Assembly: GCA_965215775.1 (NCBI GenBank)
Contig: CBDCEG010000020.1
Coordinates: 124,001 to 188,000, forward strand
Length of the DNA stretch: 64,000 nucleotides
Source: CBDCEG01 sp965215775
GTDB taxonomy: Bacteria; Pseudomonadota; Gammaproteobacteria; Cardiobacteriales; Ostreibacteriaceae
Direction of reading: 5' to 3'
Positions within the stretch are counted from its first letter, which is position 1. The number at the start of each line of letters is the position of its first letter. Shown one piece after another: positions 18,141-26,832 of this stretch. Both the position numbers and the translations under genes were made by a program. Under the pieces are notes generated by a model, which saw only the letters and a program-made list of their open reading frames with translations, searched no databases and was not told the origin of the DNA.

Positions 18141-18891
18141 CTCTATAAAAAAACTATCTATCTGGTGTCCAAGACCAACAAAGCAAGCTAAGTATTTTAT
18201 TGATTATTTTACGGAAATTAATAATATCAAAGCATTTTCATTATCAGTTATTGATATTATTTTAGTGAAGCCACAAAACTTAGAACTTATTTCAAAATCA
18301 GATGCTTTATTATTTGTAAGTCAAAATGCAGTTAATTCTTTAAACAAGTATAACTTAGACTTAAATATAATAAAAAATAAAACTATTATTGCAATAGGAA
18401 GTGCAACTAAAAAAGCCTTAGAGAATATAAATATAAAATTTAGTTATACCTGTAAGCCACCTTTTAATAGCGAAACTTTAATTTCAGATCCTGAATTTTG
18501 GAGACTAAATTTTAAAAACATTGTTATTATAAAAGGTGAAGGTGGGCGAAATACAATTTATGATGCCATTAAATCAAAAGGTATAAATATTAGTAATTTA
18601 GTATGTTATAAACGCAAGAAAATTCTAATATCAACGAAATCTATGGTAGAATTTATAGATTGTAATAATATAAATGCAGTATTGGTTACAAGTGTGGATA
18701 TTGCAAAGCAAGTTGATGCAAATTTAAAACAACTTAAAAGCTATGATTATTTACAGAAAAACATAGTTGTTTTTGCATTTAGCAAACGAATTGCTTTAGC
18801 AAGTTCTAAACTTGGATTTACAGAGATTGTTACCTCAAAAATAGCATCTCGTGATGAATTTATTAAGAGTATTATCAAATATTTAAATTAG
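18133..18891 (+). CDS. hemD: uroporphyrinogen-III synthase
   Basis: 252 residues. HemD closes hydroxymethylbilane to uroporphyrinogen III in heme and siroheme synthesis. Sequence conservation is low in this family; support comes from the two Rossmann-like halves, the S-Q-N-A-V-N and T-S-V-D-I-A-K motifs, the V-I-I-K-G-E-G-G-R segment, and the next genes hemX and hemY. It starts inside the 3-prime end of the GldG-like gene, which implies translational coupling. hemC, the usual upstream neighbour, is absent here. Confidence 0.88.
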   Translation: MPNSIKKLSIWCPRPTKQAKYFIDYFTEINNIKAFSLSVIDIILVKPQNLELISKSDALLFVSQNAVNSLNKYNLDLNIIKNKTIIAIGSATKKALENINIKFSYTCKPPFNSETLISDPEFWRLNFKNIVIIKGEGGRNTIYDAIKSKGINISNLVCYKRKKILISTKSMVEFIDCNNINAVLVTSVDIAKQVDANLKQLKSYDYLQKNIVVFAFSKRIALASSKLGFTEIVTSKIASRDEFIKSIIKYLN

Positions 18892-18903
18892 GTGAAATAA
18901 ATT

Positions 18904-20637
18904 ATGACAAATCAAAAGAAAACAAGAGGCAACAAAAATTATAAAAATCAGAGCAATAAGTCTGAGAAAACAGAAAGTAACTCTTCAAAAGATGATATTA
19001 ATTCAAAAAAAGAAACAAAAGCTGAAACTAATAATATCAATAGCTCAAACTCAAAGAATACAAATTCAAAGATTACAAATCTAAAGGATACAGATATAAA
19101 AAAAGAAGAGCAAAAAGCTGAGGTAAAAAAGACCAAGCCAGAAATTAAAGCTAAACAAGATACAGGGCAAAATACAAAGCAAGATACAAAGCAAAACGCA
19201 AAGCAGGAAGTCAAACAAAGCATTACAAAACAGCCGAAAAAACAAGGCAAGGGTGCGATTATGCTAGCTTTATTACTTGGTGCAACAGGAACTGCAATCG
19301 CAACTTATACATTCACTCAAACTAGAGATATTACAAACTCTCAGAATTTGGTAAAAGATGAAGTTACATCAACACTTAATAATTTAAAAGCTGAAATTGC
19401 CAAAAGCTCTAAAACAACAAGCTCTGGCAAAACAGATAGTAAAACAATAAAAAATATTGCTGAAATAAAGCAACAAATGGAGCAAATATCTAACAAACTA
19501 AACTCTTTAAACTCAAAAGTTGTTGAAATTGAGCAAATTCAAGCTGGTGTAACAAATAAAGTCCAAGAAACTGTAACAGAGTTAATGAAAGCAGAAAATG
19601 AAAAAATAAGCACACTAACTGCAAAACTAAATGAGTTAGAGCTTGGACAAAAAGGTTTAGTTAATAATTTTAGTGCTTCAACTAATTCTGAAGGTGTAAC
19701 AATTGACACAACTAAATTTGATGAGCAGGTAAAAAACTTAGCAAATAAAATAACTGAGCTAGAGCTTGGTCAAAAAGGTCTAGCAAATAATTTTAGTGCT
19801 TCAACTAATACTGAAAACAAAATTGATACAACTAAATTTGATGAACAAATTCAGGCTTTAGTTTCTAAAATAAGTGAATTAGAAATAAAACAAGCAACTC
19901 AAGCCCAAGAATTAGCTACCTCAAAGGCTGAAAGCTCTAAAGAAACTAAAGAGACAGTATCAGTAAAAATTACTTTGCAGGAAGTTGGATATTCTTTGGC
20001 TTTAGCTAGTAAAAAACTTAAGCAAGAAGCTGATATAAAGTCAGTTACAAAGGCTATTGATTTACTTAAAAGTGCAGACAAAAAAATATCCACGCTTGAA
20101 ACAGAGGCATTTAACCAAGTTCGCGAAGATATTGCAGCGAAACTTATTCGCTTACAAGGTGTTTCACCAATTAATTATAAAAGTTTAGCTGGTCAACTTA
20201 AGTCAATTTCAGGTCTATTAACAGATTTGAAAATAAAATCTAATAACCCAAATCCTAAAACTGTAAAAGAAGACGATACAATTATGGGAAAAGTTATGGG
20301 GGCTATTAAAAGTAATGTCAAAATTACACCAAGTGATTCCAAAGCTATAACTGAGAAAACTGCAAGCTTGCAAAAAAGATTTATTCTTGCAGATTTAAGA
20401 ACTGCTGAGCTAGCAATTAAGCTTAAAGATAAGCAAATGCTTTTAACAAGCATAAGTTCAATTAAAGCTTCTCTTAAAAATACATTTGCTAACGATAATA
20501 TTCAAGAAAAAATAACAACCACTTTAAAAGACTTGGAAACTATTGATTTAAATCTAACTTTACCAGACTTATCTAGCGTAGTTTCTAAATTTGAAGAGTC
20601 TTTAAACAAATATAACAATCAAAAACAGGAGAATTAA
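18904..20637 (+). CDS. hemX: HemX-family inner-membrane protein
   Basis: 577 residues. About 115 N-terminal residues are a Lys/Asn/Ser/Gln-rich low-complexity cytoplasmic region, a single membrane segment follows (about 117-137), then long coiled-coil stretches and a C-terminal HemX domain (about 350-577). Within the coiled coil a roughly 41-residue unit beginning E-L-E-L-G-Q-K-G-L is present twice in near-identical form (starting about 19633 and 19756), with a third degraded copy from 19876. The biochemical role of HemX is not settled in proteobacteria; it is not the same protein as the methyltransferase CobA that sometimes shares its operon. Confidence 0.8.
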   Translation: MTNQKKTRGNKNYKNQSNKSEKTESNSSKDDINSKKETKAETNNINSSNSKNTNSKITNLKDTDIKKEEQKAEVKKTKPEIKAKQDTGQNTKQDTKQNAKQEVKQSITKQPKKQGKGAIMLALLLGATGTAIATYTFTQTRDITNSQNLVKDEVTSTLNNLKAEIAKSSKTTSSGKTDSKTIKNIAEIKQQMEQISNKLNSLNSKVVEIEQIQAGVTNKVQETVTELMKAENEKISTLTAKLNELELGQKGLVNNFSASTNSEGVTIDTTKFDEQVKNLANKITELELGQKGLANNFSASTNTENKIDTTKFDEQIQALVSKISELEIKQATQAQELATSKAESSKETKETVSVKITLQEVGYSLALASKKLKQEADIKSVTKAIDLLKSADKKISTLETEAFNQVREDIAAKLIRLQGVSPINYKSLAGQLKSISGLLTDLKIKSNNPNPKTVKEDDTIMGKVMGAIKSNVKITPSDSKAITEKTASLQKRFILADLRTAELAIKLKDKQMLLTSISSIKASLKNTFANDNIQEKITTTLKDLETIDLNLTLPDLSSVVSKFEESLNKYNNQKQEN

Positions 20638-20638
20638 G

Positions 20639-21907
20639 ATGAGATATGTAATATTACTAATTATTGCGGTTATATCCTTTGCATTACTTGGAACTTTTAT
20701 GAGCCAGCACGATGGAGTAATCAGCATTAGTCTGAAAGGTTACCCAGACATTAGCACAAGCTTTTGGTTTTTTGCTTTATCTTTATTTCTTTTCATTGTC
20801 GTTACTTTAATTTTATTTAGAGTTTTATGGTGGGTTGTAACAATTCCTGGTAAATTTAAAAAATATCGCAAAAATAGAAAATCATACAGAGCAAATTCAT
20901 TACTACAAAAAGGAATGCTTGCAATGGGTAAAGGACACTGGAAAAGAGCAGAGTCTATACTTATTAAAGGTTCAAAATATAGTGAATCTGCAGGAGGAGA
21001 CTCAAGCTTATTTTTATCAACGGCTGCAATAGCGGCTCAAAATCAAGGTGCTAATGATAGAAGAGATAAATATTTATTACAAGCTAGACACTTAAAACTT
21101 GATGGAATTGATACTATCGCATCTTCACTTACTGAAGCTAGAATTAATTTGGATCAAGATAAGCCTGAGAAAGCACTTAAATTAATGAGTAAATTTGATA
21201 CAACCGAGCATTCTTCTAATTTACAAGTTTTAAATATAAAAATTCAAGCTAACATTGAATTACATAACTTTGCAGATGCTTTTGATGGTTTATCTTCAGC
21301 AAAGAAACAACTTTCTAAAAAGGACTTCTATGAAAAAAGCTTAGAAATTGCAAATATGACTTTTCTTGAAAAAGATTTGGATATGAATGTTAAGCAAAGA
21401 ATTTGGGACTCATTAACCAAACCAATGAAGCAAGAGGACAATATAATACTTAGTTATGCAAGTGCTTTATTGAATAGCGGTGAGCAATCAGCTTCTGAAA
21501 AATTAATAACTAAAGCAATTTCAAAAAACTACTCTTCTACTTTAATAAGTGCTTACTCACAAATAGAAGATGGTTCTCCTGTAGAAAAACTTAAGAGTGT
21601 TAAAAGGTGGCTGAACTCTCAACCAGATAGTGCTGGATTAAATTATGCAGCATCTAAATTTTCATTTCAATCTGGAAACTTTGAAGAAGCAAAAGCTTAT
21701 GCAAAAACTTCCCTAAAAGCAAAACCAGAAGCAGAAGCTTTTACTTTATTAGGTGCTATTTATGAAGCTCTTGATAAAAAAGAAGCTGCCCTTCACTCTT
21801 ACAAAGCAGCGATTAACTTTAGTAGTTTTGTGAATAAAAGTGAAAGTATTTCTGGAGAGGTTCTTCCTGCAAAAGAAGAAGTTTTGAAACTAGAAGAAAA
21901 TTCTTAA
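20639..21907 (+). CDS. hemY: HemY-family TPR membrane protein
   Basis: 422 residues. Two hydrophobic segments (about 2-18 and 41-65) are followed by a basic linker and a series of TPR-like helices up to the C terminus, the layout of proteobacterial HemY in the HemY_N family. It is unrelated to the protoporphyrinogen oxidase of the same name. The stop of hemX and the start of hemY are one base apart. In E. coli the order hemC-hemD-hemX-hemY is conserved; here hemC is missing and birA follows. Confidence 0.85.
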   Translation: MRYVILLIIAVISFALLGTFMSQHDGVISISLKGYPDISTSFWFFALSLFLFIVVTLILFRVLWWVVTIPGKFKKYRKNRKSYRANSLLQKGMLAMGKGHWKRAESILIKGSKYSESAGGDSSLFLSTAAIAAQNQGANDRRDKYLLQARHLKLDGIDTIASSLTEARINLDQDKPEKALKLMSKFDTTEHSSNLQVLNIKIQANIELHNFADAFDGLSSAKKQLSKKDFYEKSLEIANMTFLEKDLDMNVKQRIWDSLTKPMKQEDNIILSYASALLNSGEQSASEKLITKAISKNYSSTLISAYSQIEDGSPVEKLKSVKRWLNSQPDSAGLNYAASKFSFQSGNFEEAKAYAKTSLKAKPEAEAFTLLGAIYEALDKKEAALHSYKAAINFSSFVNKSESISGEVLPAKEEVLKLEENS

Positions 21908-22667
21908 AGCCATAAAACTTAACAAAGAAATATCATATCAGTTCTTAGAGCAAGTAGATTCAACTAATACTTATCTACTTAACTCTAAGGCTGATTTTCC
22001 TCAACTAATAGTTACAAATAACCAAACAAACGGTAGAGGACAATCCCAAAATACTTGGAATAGTAATAAATCAGATATAATTTTCTCAATATCATTTCTG
22101 TTCAAAAATACTCCAGAATTTCTAAAACAATTACCAAAGTGGCAGATAATCGTTGCAATTTCAATAACCAAAACTCTTAAAAAATATAGCAAACAGCAGA
22201 TAAAAATAAAATGGCCTAATGATTTATTTATTGAAAATAAACAAAGTTATGCAAAGTTTGCAGGAATTCTAGTAGAAACTAATATTGGGAAAAATAATTC
22301 AAAGGTTGTTACAGGAATTGGAATAAACCTCTCCAAACCAAACAATATAACAAGTGACTATCAACAAACAAATTACAAAACAGACTTACCAAAAAACGCT
22401 CAAAAAGATACTTTAATAACTGAAATAGCAAATGATTTATATTTAAATTGGAATAATTTCATTCAACATCAACAAATCAATCTTAGCTTTTTTGCTAAAT
22501 TTGATATGCTTTATAATAAAAAAATAATTTTTCAAAACTATAACAACAACTCCATAACTACAACCGCTAAAGGCATTTCTGAAAATGGTTTTTTACTAGT
22601 TGAAATCAATAACAAATTAGTTGAACTTGATAGAAACTATAAAATAGAAATTCCTAAGGGAAAGTAG
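21900..22667 (+). CDS. birA: biotin--[acetyl-CoA-carboxylase] ligase, no canonical start codon
   Basis: The frame is open from 21894 to the TAG at 22665-22667. It shows the catalytic core of a monofunctional (class I, no helix-turn-helix) BirA: the E-Q-V-D-S-T-N motif, a biotinoyl-AMP loop G-R-G-Q-S-Q-N-T-W, K-W-P-N-D and F-A-G-I-L-V-E, then a short C-terminal SH3-like domain. It would attach biotin to the BCCP subunit of acetyl-CoA carboxylase. No ATG, GTG or TTG lies between the in-frame stop at 21891 and the D-S-T-N motif; the candidates are ATT at 21900 (overlapping the hemY stop) or ATA at 21912. The start given is the ATT. An indel just upstream is the alternative. Confidence 0.85.
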   Translation: MLKAIKLNKEISYQFLEQVDSTNTYLLNSKADFPQLIVTNNQTNGRGQSQNTWNSNKSDIIFSISFLFKNTPEFLKQLPKWQIIVAISITKTLKKYSKQQIKIKWPNDLFIENKQSYAKFAGILVETNIGKNNSKVVTGIGINLSKPNNITSDYQQTNYKTDLPKNAQKDTLITEIANDLYLNWNNFIQHQQINLSFFAKFDMLYNKKIIFQNYNNNSITTTAKGISENGFLLVEINNKLVELDRNYKIEIPKGK

Positions 22668-22741
22668 ATTTTTGAAACTAGGTCTTTTAATAACTATGTT
22701 TACAACTAATACTATTCAATTCTTGCTAGGAAATTATATCT

Positions 22742-22823
22742 ATGCGAAAATATGTAAATGCAGAAATGCAGAAATGCAGAAATGCAGAAATGCAGAAATG
22801 CAGAAATGCAGAAATGCAGAAAT
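22742..22823 (+). repeat. 8-bp microsatellite (CAGAAATG)n with upstream start codon
   Basis: Seven complete copies of CAGAAATG occupy 22761-22816, with partial copies at both ends. Because 8 is not a multiple of 3, loss or gain of one unit shifts the frame. An ATG at 22742, preceded by AGGA about ten bases away, opens a frame that passes through the repeats and, with the present copy number, joins the lipoprotein ORF in frame. Any frame of the repeat reads as a cyclic version of the same eight residues N-A-E-M-Q-K-C-R. Confidence 0.85.
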
Positions 22824-22861
22824 CTTGCATAATTTTTTTAATTATAAGAGAATATAATATT

Positions 22862-23755
22862 ATGAAAACAACAAATAAAGTTTTACTAACAACAATCGCA
22901 GTATCATTAATCGCTTGTGGTGGTGGCGGAAGCTCTTCTTCTAAAGGAAGTAGCATTTCAACAACAAAAACTCCAATAACGAAGAAACCAACTACAGCAA
23001 CACCAATAACGAAGAAACCAACTACAGCAACACCAATAACGAAGAAACCAACCCCAACTAAGAATCCTGTACTTACAGCTCCTATTAAAAAGCCAATTGC
23101 TACAACAAAACCAAAAGAGTTAAGCTTAGATTTAATAGCAACTAATGATCCTATGCTTGGATATTATCAACAGAATGATGATATAAATATTTTATTTACT
23201 TCAAACCCAAAAGGAGGAATAAAAGGACAAAAAATAACCCTTATTCCGAAAGGATTTAACACAGATGGTTTTTTTAAAATAGATAATGGGATAAAAGAGC
23301 AAAGAATTATCAGTGGAAAAAATTACTCTCTTTCTAAATTTGGCATTATTCAAGTTCCCATTGGTGGATTCCTAACTACTCTTATTGGCTTCTCACGTGG
23401 CTATGTAACCAAAGATATACCTAACAGTGGTAAACTTATATATAAAGGAGATTATGTTTCAGCATCAACAGTTTTACCTGAAGACTTTAAAACAGTAGGT
23501 AATGGAAAAATTACATTTAATGTTGATTTTGGAAACAAAACTATAACTGGGGATATTCCTGCAAATAACCATATCTCATTTAAATCTGACCTTAAGGGAA
23601 AAATTCATGGAAGTAGCTTTAACACATCAGTAGGAACTCTAGGCTTTAATTATTTTAAAGGGGCATTTTATGGTTCCAAAGCAGAAGAATTAGGTGGCGT
23701 TTATAATAATCCTAGTATTGATGTAATTGCATCTTTCGGAGCAAAAAAACAATAA
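22862..23755 (+). CDS. surface lipoprotein of the TbpB/Slam-dependent type
   Basis: 297 residues from the ATG at 22862. A lipoprotein signal ends at S-L-I-A-C with a Gly/Ser run after the Cys. A proline/threonine/lysine linker contains two 30-bp perfect tandem repeats (T-P-I-T-K-K-P-T-T-A) plus a third partial one. The C-terminal half ends with a handle-and-barrel pattern, F-Y-G-S-K-A-E-E-L-G-G-V-Y and a final F-G-A-K-K, which is typical of TbpB, HpuA and other Slam-translocated lipoproteins. It is probably exposed on the outer membrane; the ligand is unknown. The 8-bp repeat upstream would either fuse an N-terminal extension or alter promoter or translation spacing. A terminator follows at 23771. 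Confidence 0.75.
   Translation: MKTTNKVLLTTIAVSLIACGGGGSSSSKGSSISTTKTPITKKPTTATPITKKPTTATPITKKPTPTKNPVLTAPIKKPIATTKPKELSLDLIATNDPMLGYYQQNDDINILFTSNPKGGIKGQKITLIPKGFNTDGFFKIDNGIKEQRIISGKNYSLSKFGIIQVPIGGFLTTLIGFSRGYVTKDIPNSGKLIYKGDYVSASTVLPEDFKTVGNGKITFNVDFGNKTITGDIPANNHISFKSDLKGKIHGSSFNTSVGTLGFNYFKGAFYGSKAEELGGVYNNPSIDVIASFGAKKQ
22973..23050 (+). repeat. 30-bp coding tandem repeat in the lipoprotein linker
   Basis: The unit CCAATAACGAAGAAACCAAC plus ten further bases occurs at 22973-23002 and 23003-23032 without mismatch, then a partial third copy from 23033. It is in frame (ten residues) and could vary the linker length. Confidence 0.85.
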
Positions 23756-23770
23756 CTAAAATCATTTCAA

Positions 23771-23810
23771 ATAAAAAAGGTAGGCTATGAAAATAGCCTA
23801 CCTTTTTTAT
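23771..23810. terminator. bidirectional intrinsic terminator
   Basis: A perfect 18-bp stem (23771-23788 with 23793-23810) around a GAAA tetraloop, A-tract on one side and T-tract on the other. It serves the lipoprotein gene on plus and sucA on minus. Confidence 0.93.
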
Positions 23811-23857
23811 TACTTAGTTTTAATTAAATTTAACTAAAACATAATAGTAACTTAAGT

Positions 23858-26670
23858 TTAAACATCAAGAGTTTCGTTAATAAGTTTTTCCTGTTGTTTC
23901 TTGTGAATGCTTGCATAACCAACTGCTGGAGATGATGATTCATCTCTCCCAATATATTTAATTGGTAAGCTTGTTGGGTTATGTTCTGTTAATTTGAAGA
24001 ATACATAAGTCCAAGCACCTTGGTTTTTGTGTTCCTCTTGAGTCCAAACAATTTCTTTTGCATTTGGATATTTAAGAACTTCTTCAGCAAACCTTTCTTT
24101 AGGGAAAGGATAAAGCTCTTCAATACGGATAATAGCAACATTCCCTTGCTTTTTATTACGGCGTTCTTCAAGTAAGTCGTAATAAACTTTACCAGAACAA
24201 AATACAATTCTATCAACTGAATTATTATCAATTTCATCAAATTCTGGAATAATTACCTGGAAGCCTTTATCAGTCATATCACTAATTGAATTAACTGCTA
24301 ATTTATGACGCAATAATGATTTTGGAGTCATAATAATTAGTGGTTTTCTAAATGTTTGTTTAACCTGTCTTCGTAACATATGAAATGTTTGCGCAGGTGT
24401 TGTTGGAACACAAACTCGTATATTATTATTTGCACAAAGCTGTAACATTCGTTCAAGTCGCCCAGATGAATGCTCAGGTCCTTGCCCTTCATAACCATGC
24501 GGAAGCATTACAACTAAACCTGAGAAACGGTTCCATTTAGCTTCTCCTGAAGTAATAAATTGGTCAAATAAAACCTGAGCTCCATTTGCAAAATCTCCAA
24601 ATTGAGCTTCCCAAATTGTAAGTGAATAAGGTTCTGCAGTTGAAAAACCAAACTCAAAACCAAGAACAGCTTCTTCAGATAAAGTTGAATCAATAACTCT
24701 TGCAGAAAGTTGATCTTTTTTCAAATTTCCAAATTGGACGATATCTTTCACCTGTTTTTGCATCATGAATTACTGCGTGTCTGTGTGCAAATGTTCCACG
24801 CCCACAATCTTCACCTGATAAGCGAATAGCAAAGCCTTCATCAACCAAACTTGCATATGCTAAGTTTTCAGCAAAACCCCAGTCATAATTAGCCTTTCCA
24901 GCTCCCATTTGTAATCTTGCATCGTATAGTTTTGAAACTATTCTATGCAGGTTAAATCCTTCTGGTGGTGTGAATATTTTTTTAGAAAGATCTTCTATTT
25001 TTTCTTTTGATATAGTTGTATCTACTGGTTTTTTCCCAATCAACAACCAAAAAATTATCCCATAATTTTGCCAAAGGATTTTCTTCAACTGCAGGAACTG
25101 GTTTTGCAACACTTACTCCTGCTTCAAGTTTTTGATTTATAGTCATTTTTGATAGTATTTACATCATCATTTGTTACTAATGATTTTGCAACTAATCGTT
25201 CTGCATATAATTCCAAAGTTGTTTTACGAGAACGAATATTTTGATACATTAATGGCTGAGTAATAGCAGGTTCATCAGCTTCATTATGCCCTAATCTTCT
25301 ATAACAAACTAAATCCAAAACAATATCTCTTCCAAATTTATAAACATAATCTGCAGCAATTTTAGCGGCAGCAACAACAGCTTCTGGGTCATCGCCATTA
25401 ATATGTAAAACCCGGAGCTTGGATTATTTTTGCTGGATCAGAACAATAAAGTGATGATCTTGCATCAAGCAAGTTAGAAGTAGTAAAACCAACTTGATTA
25501 TTAATTATAATATGCACAGTTCCGCCAACTCTATAACCTTGAACTTGTGATAATTGTAGCGTTTCTTGGATTACCCCTTGGTTTGCAAAAGCTGCATCAC
25601 CGTGAATTTGAATTGGAACAACTTTGTGAGCGGCATCCATAACTGAACCAGATCCAACACCTTTTAACCTTTCCATTCTAGCTCTAACTGAGCCTTGGAT
25701 TACAGGATTTACAATTTCTAAATGAGACGGGTTAAACGCAAGAGCCAAGTGAACATTACCACCAGCCGTTTCAACATCAGATGCAAAACCTAAGTGATAT
25801 TTAACATCTCCTGGAGTTTCTTCAACTGCAGTTTTACCTTCAAATTCATCAAACAAATCAGCAGGAAGTTTTCCCAAAATATTTATCAAAACATTCAAAC
25901 GACCACGATGAGCCATTCCAATAACAACCTCTTTAGTTCCGTTAGTTCCAAGCTGTTGAATAAGTCCATCAAGCATTGGAATTAGTGACTCCCCACCTTC
26001 AAGTGAAAATCTTTTCTGCCCAACATAACGAGTGTGAAGATATCTTTCCAAGCCCTCTGCACGAACCAAGTTATGCAAAATTTCCTTTTGCTCTTCTTTG
26101 CTTACTTTTAGTTTATTAGCTAAACTTTCTAACCTATCTTGAATCCATCTTTTTTCTTCAACTTTGTGAATATGATTGACTTCAATACCTATTGAGCCAG
26201 TGTAAACATCTTGTAAGAAACTAATAATATCTTTTAATTTCATTTGTTGATTTTTGGTTTTTTGAAACACCAACATCAAAAGTATCTTCTAAATCAGAAT
26301 TACTAAGTCCGTGATAACTAAGCTCTAAATCAGAAACTACACTTTTATCACGATATTTAAGAGGATCAATGTCTGCAGCTCTATGCCCAGAATCATGGTA
26401 AGCTGCAATTAAAGCATCAACAGCTGATTGTTTTGAATTCGAAGAATTCCCACCCAAAGCAGTTTTTGGTAGTTTTGCTAAAATTCCAAATTTCTCTTGA
26501 ATTGCTAACCGAGGTTTGTCGTTTTCATCTCCCATTTTTAGAAAATAATCTTGCCAATGCTGGGAAACAGAATTTTTATCCTCAAGATAATCTTCGTAAA
26601 TACTCTCAATAAAACTAGAACTACCTGCTGAAAGTGCTGTAGATTCCTTTAGTTGCTTATAATCACTCAT
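23858..26670 (-). pseudogene. sucA: 2-oxoglutarate dehydrogenase E1 component, five frameshifts
   Basis: Similarity to SucA runs the full length, but five one-base insertions break the frame: T6 at 26258-26263, CCC at 25411-25413, T5 at 25129-25133, T6 at 25029-25034 and AAA at 24731-24733. Removing one base at each site restores 935 codons plus stop, the normal SucA length. Family motifs are all there: an N-terminal E1o region with F-I-E-S-I-Y-E-D-Y-L, the G-M-A-H-R-G-R-L-N thiamine-diphosphate region, G-D-A-A-F-A-N-Q-G, R-R-L-G-H-N-E-A-D-E-P and C-G-R-G-T-F-A-H-R-H. SucA decarboxylates 2-oxoglutarate in the TCA cycle. sucB does not follow. Either a recent pseudogene or sequencing error; see findings. 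Confidence 0.9.
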
Positions 26671-26832
26671 TTGAATTCTCCTAAATGTTTTAGTAATAAA
26701 TGTTTAACTATTCATTATAAAACATAAAAAGCTTTCTGGTTATATTTCTTACTATTTATTTTTAGTTTTTTTGTTTTTTTTTAAACTATTTTATCTACAA
26801 CTTATCAGTTAAGCTTCTAAATCAGGCTAAAA

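Noticed and set aside
22757..22823. CRISPR array
   Set aside because: The repeats are 8 bp with no spacers; a microsatellite.
22672..22857. A reading frame of about 61 codons starting TTG and running through the 8-bp repeat
   Set aside because: It is produced by the repeat being open in all frames; no other support for a protein.
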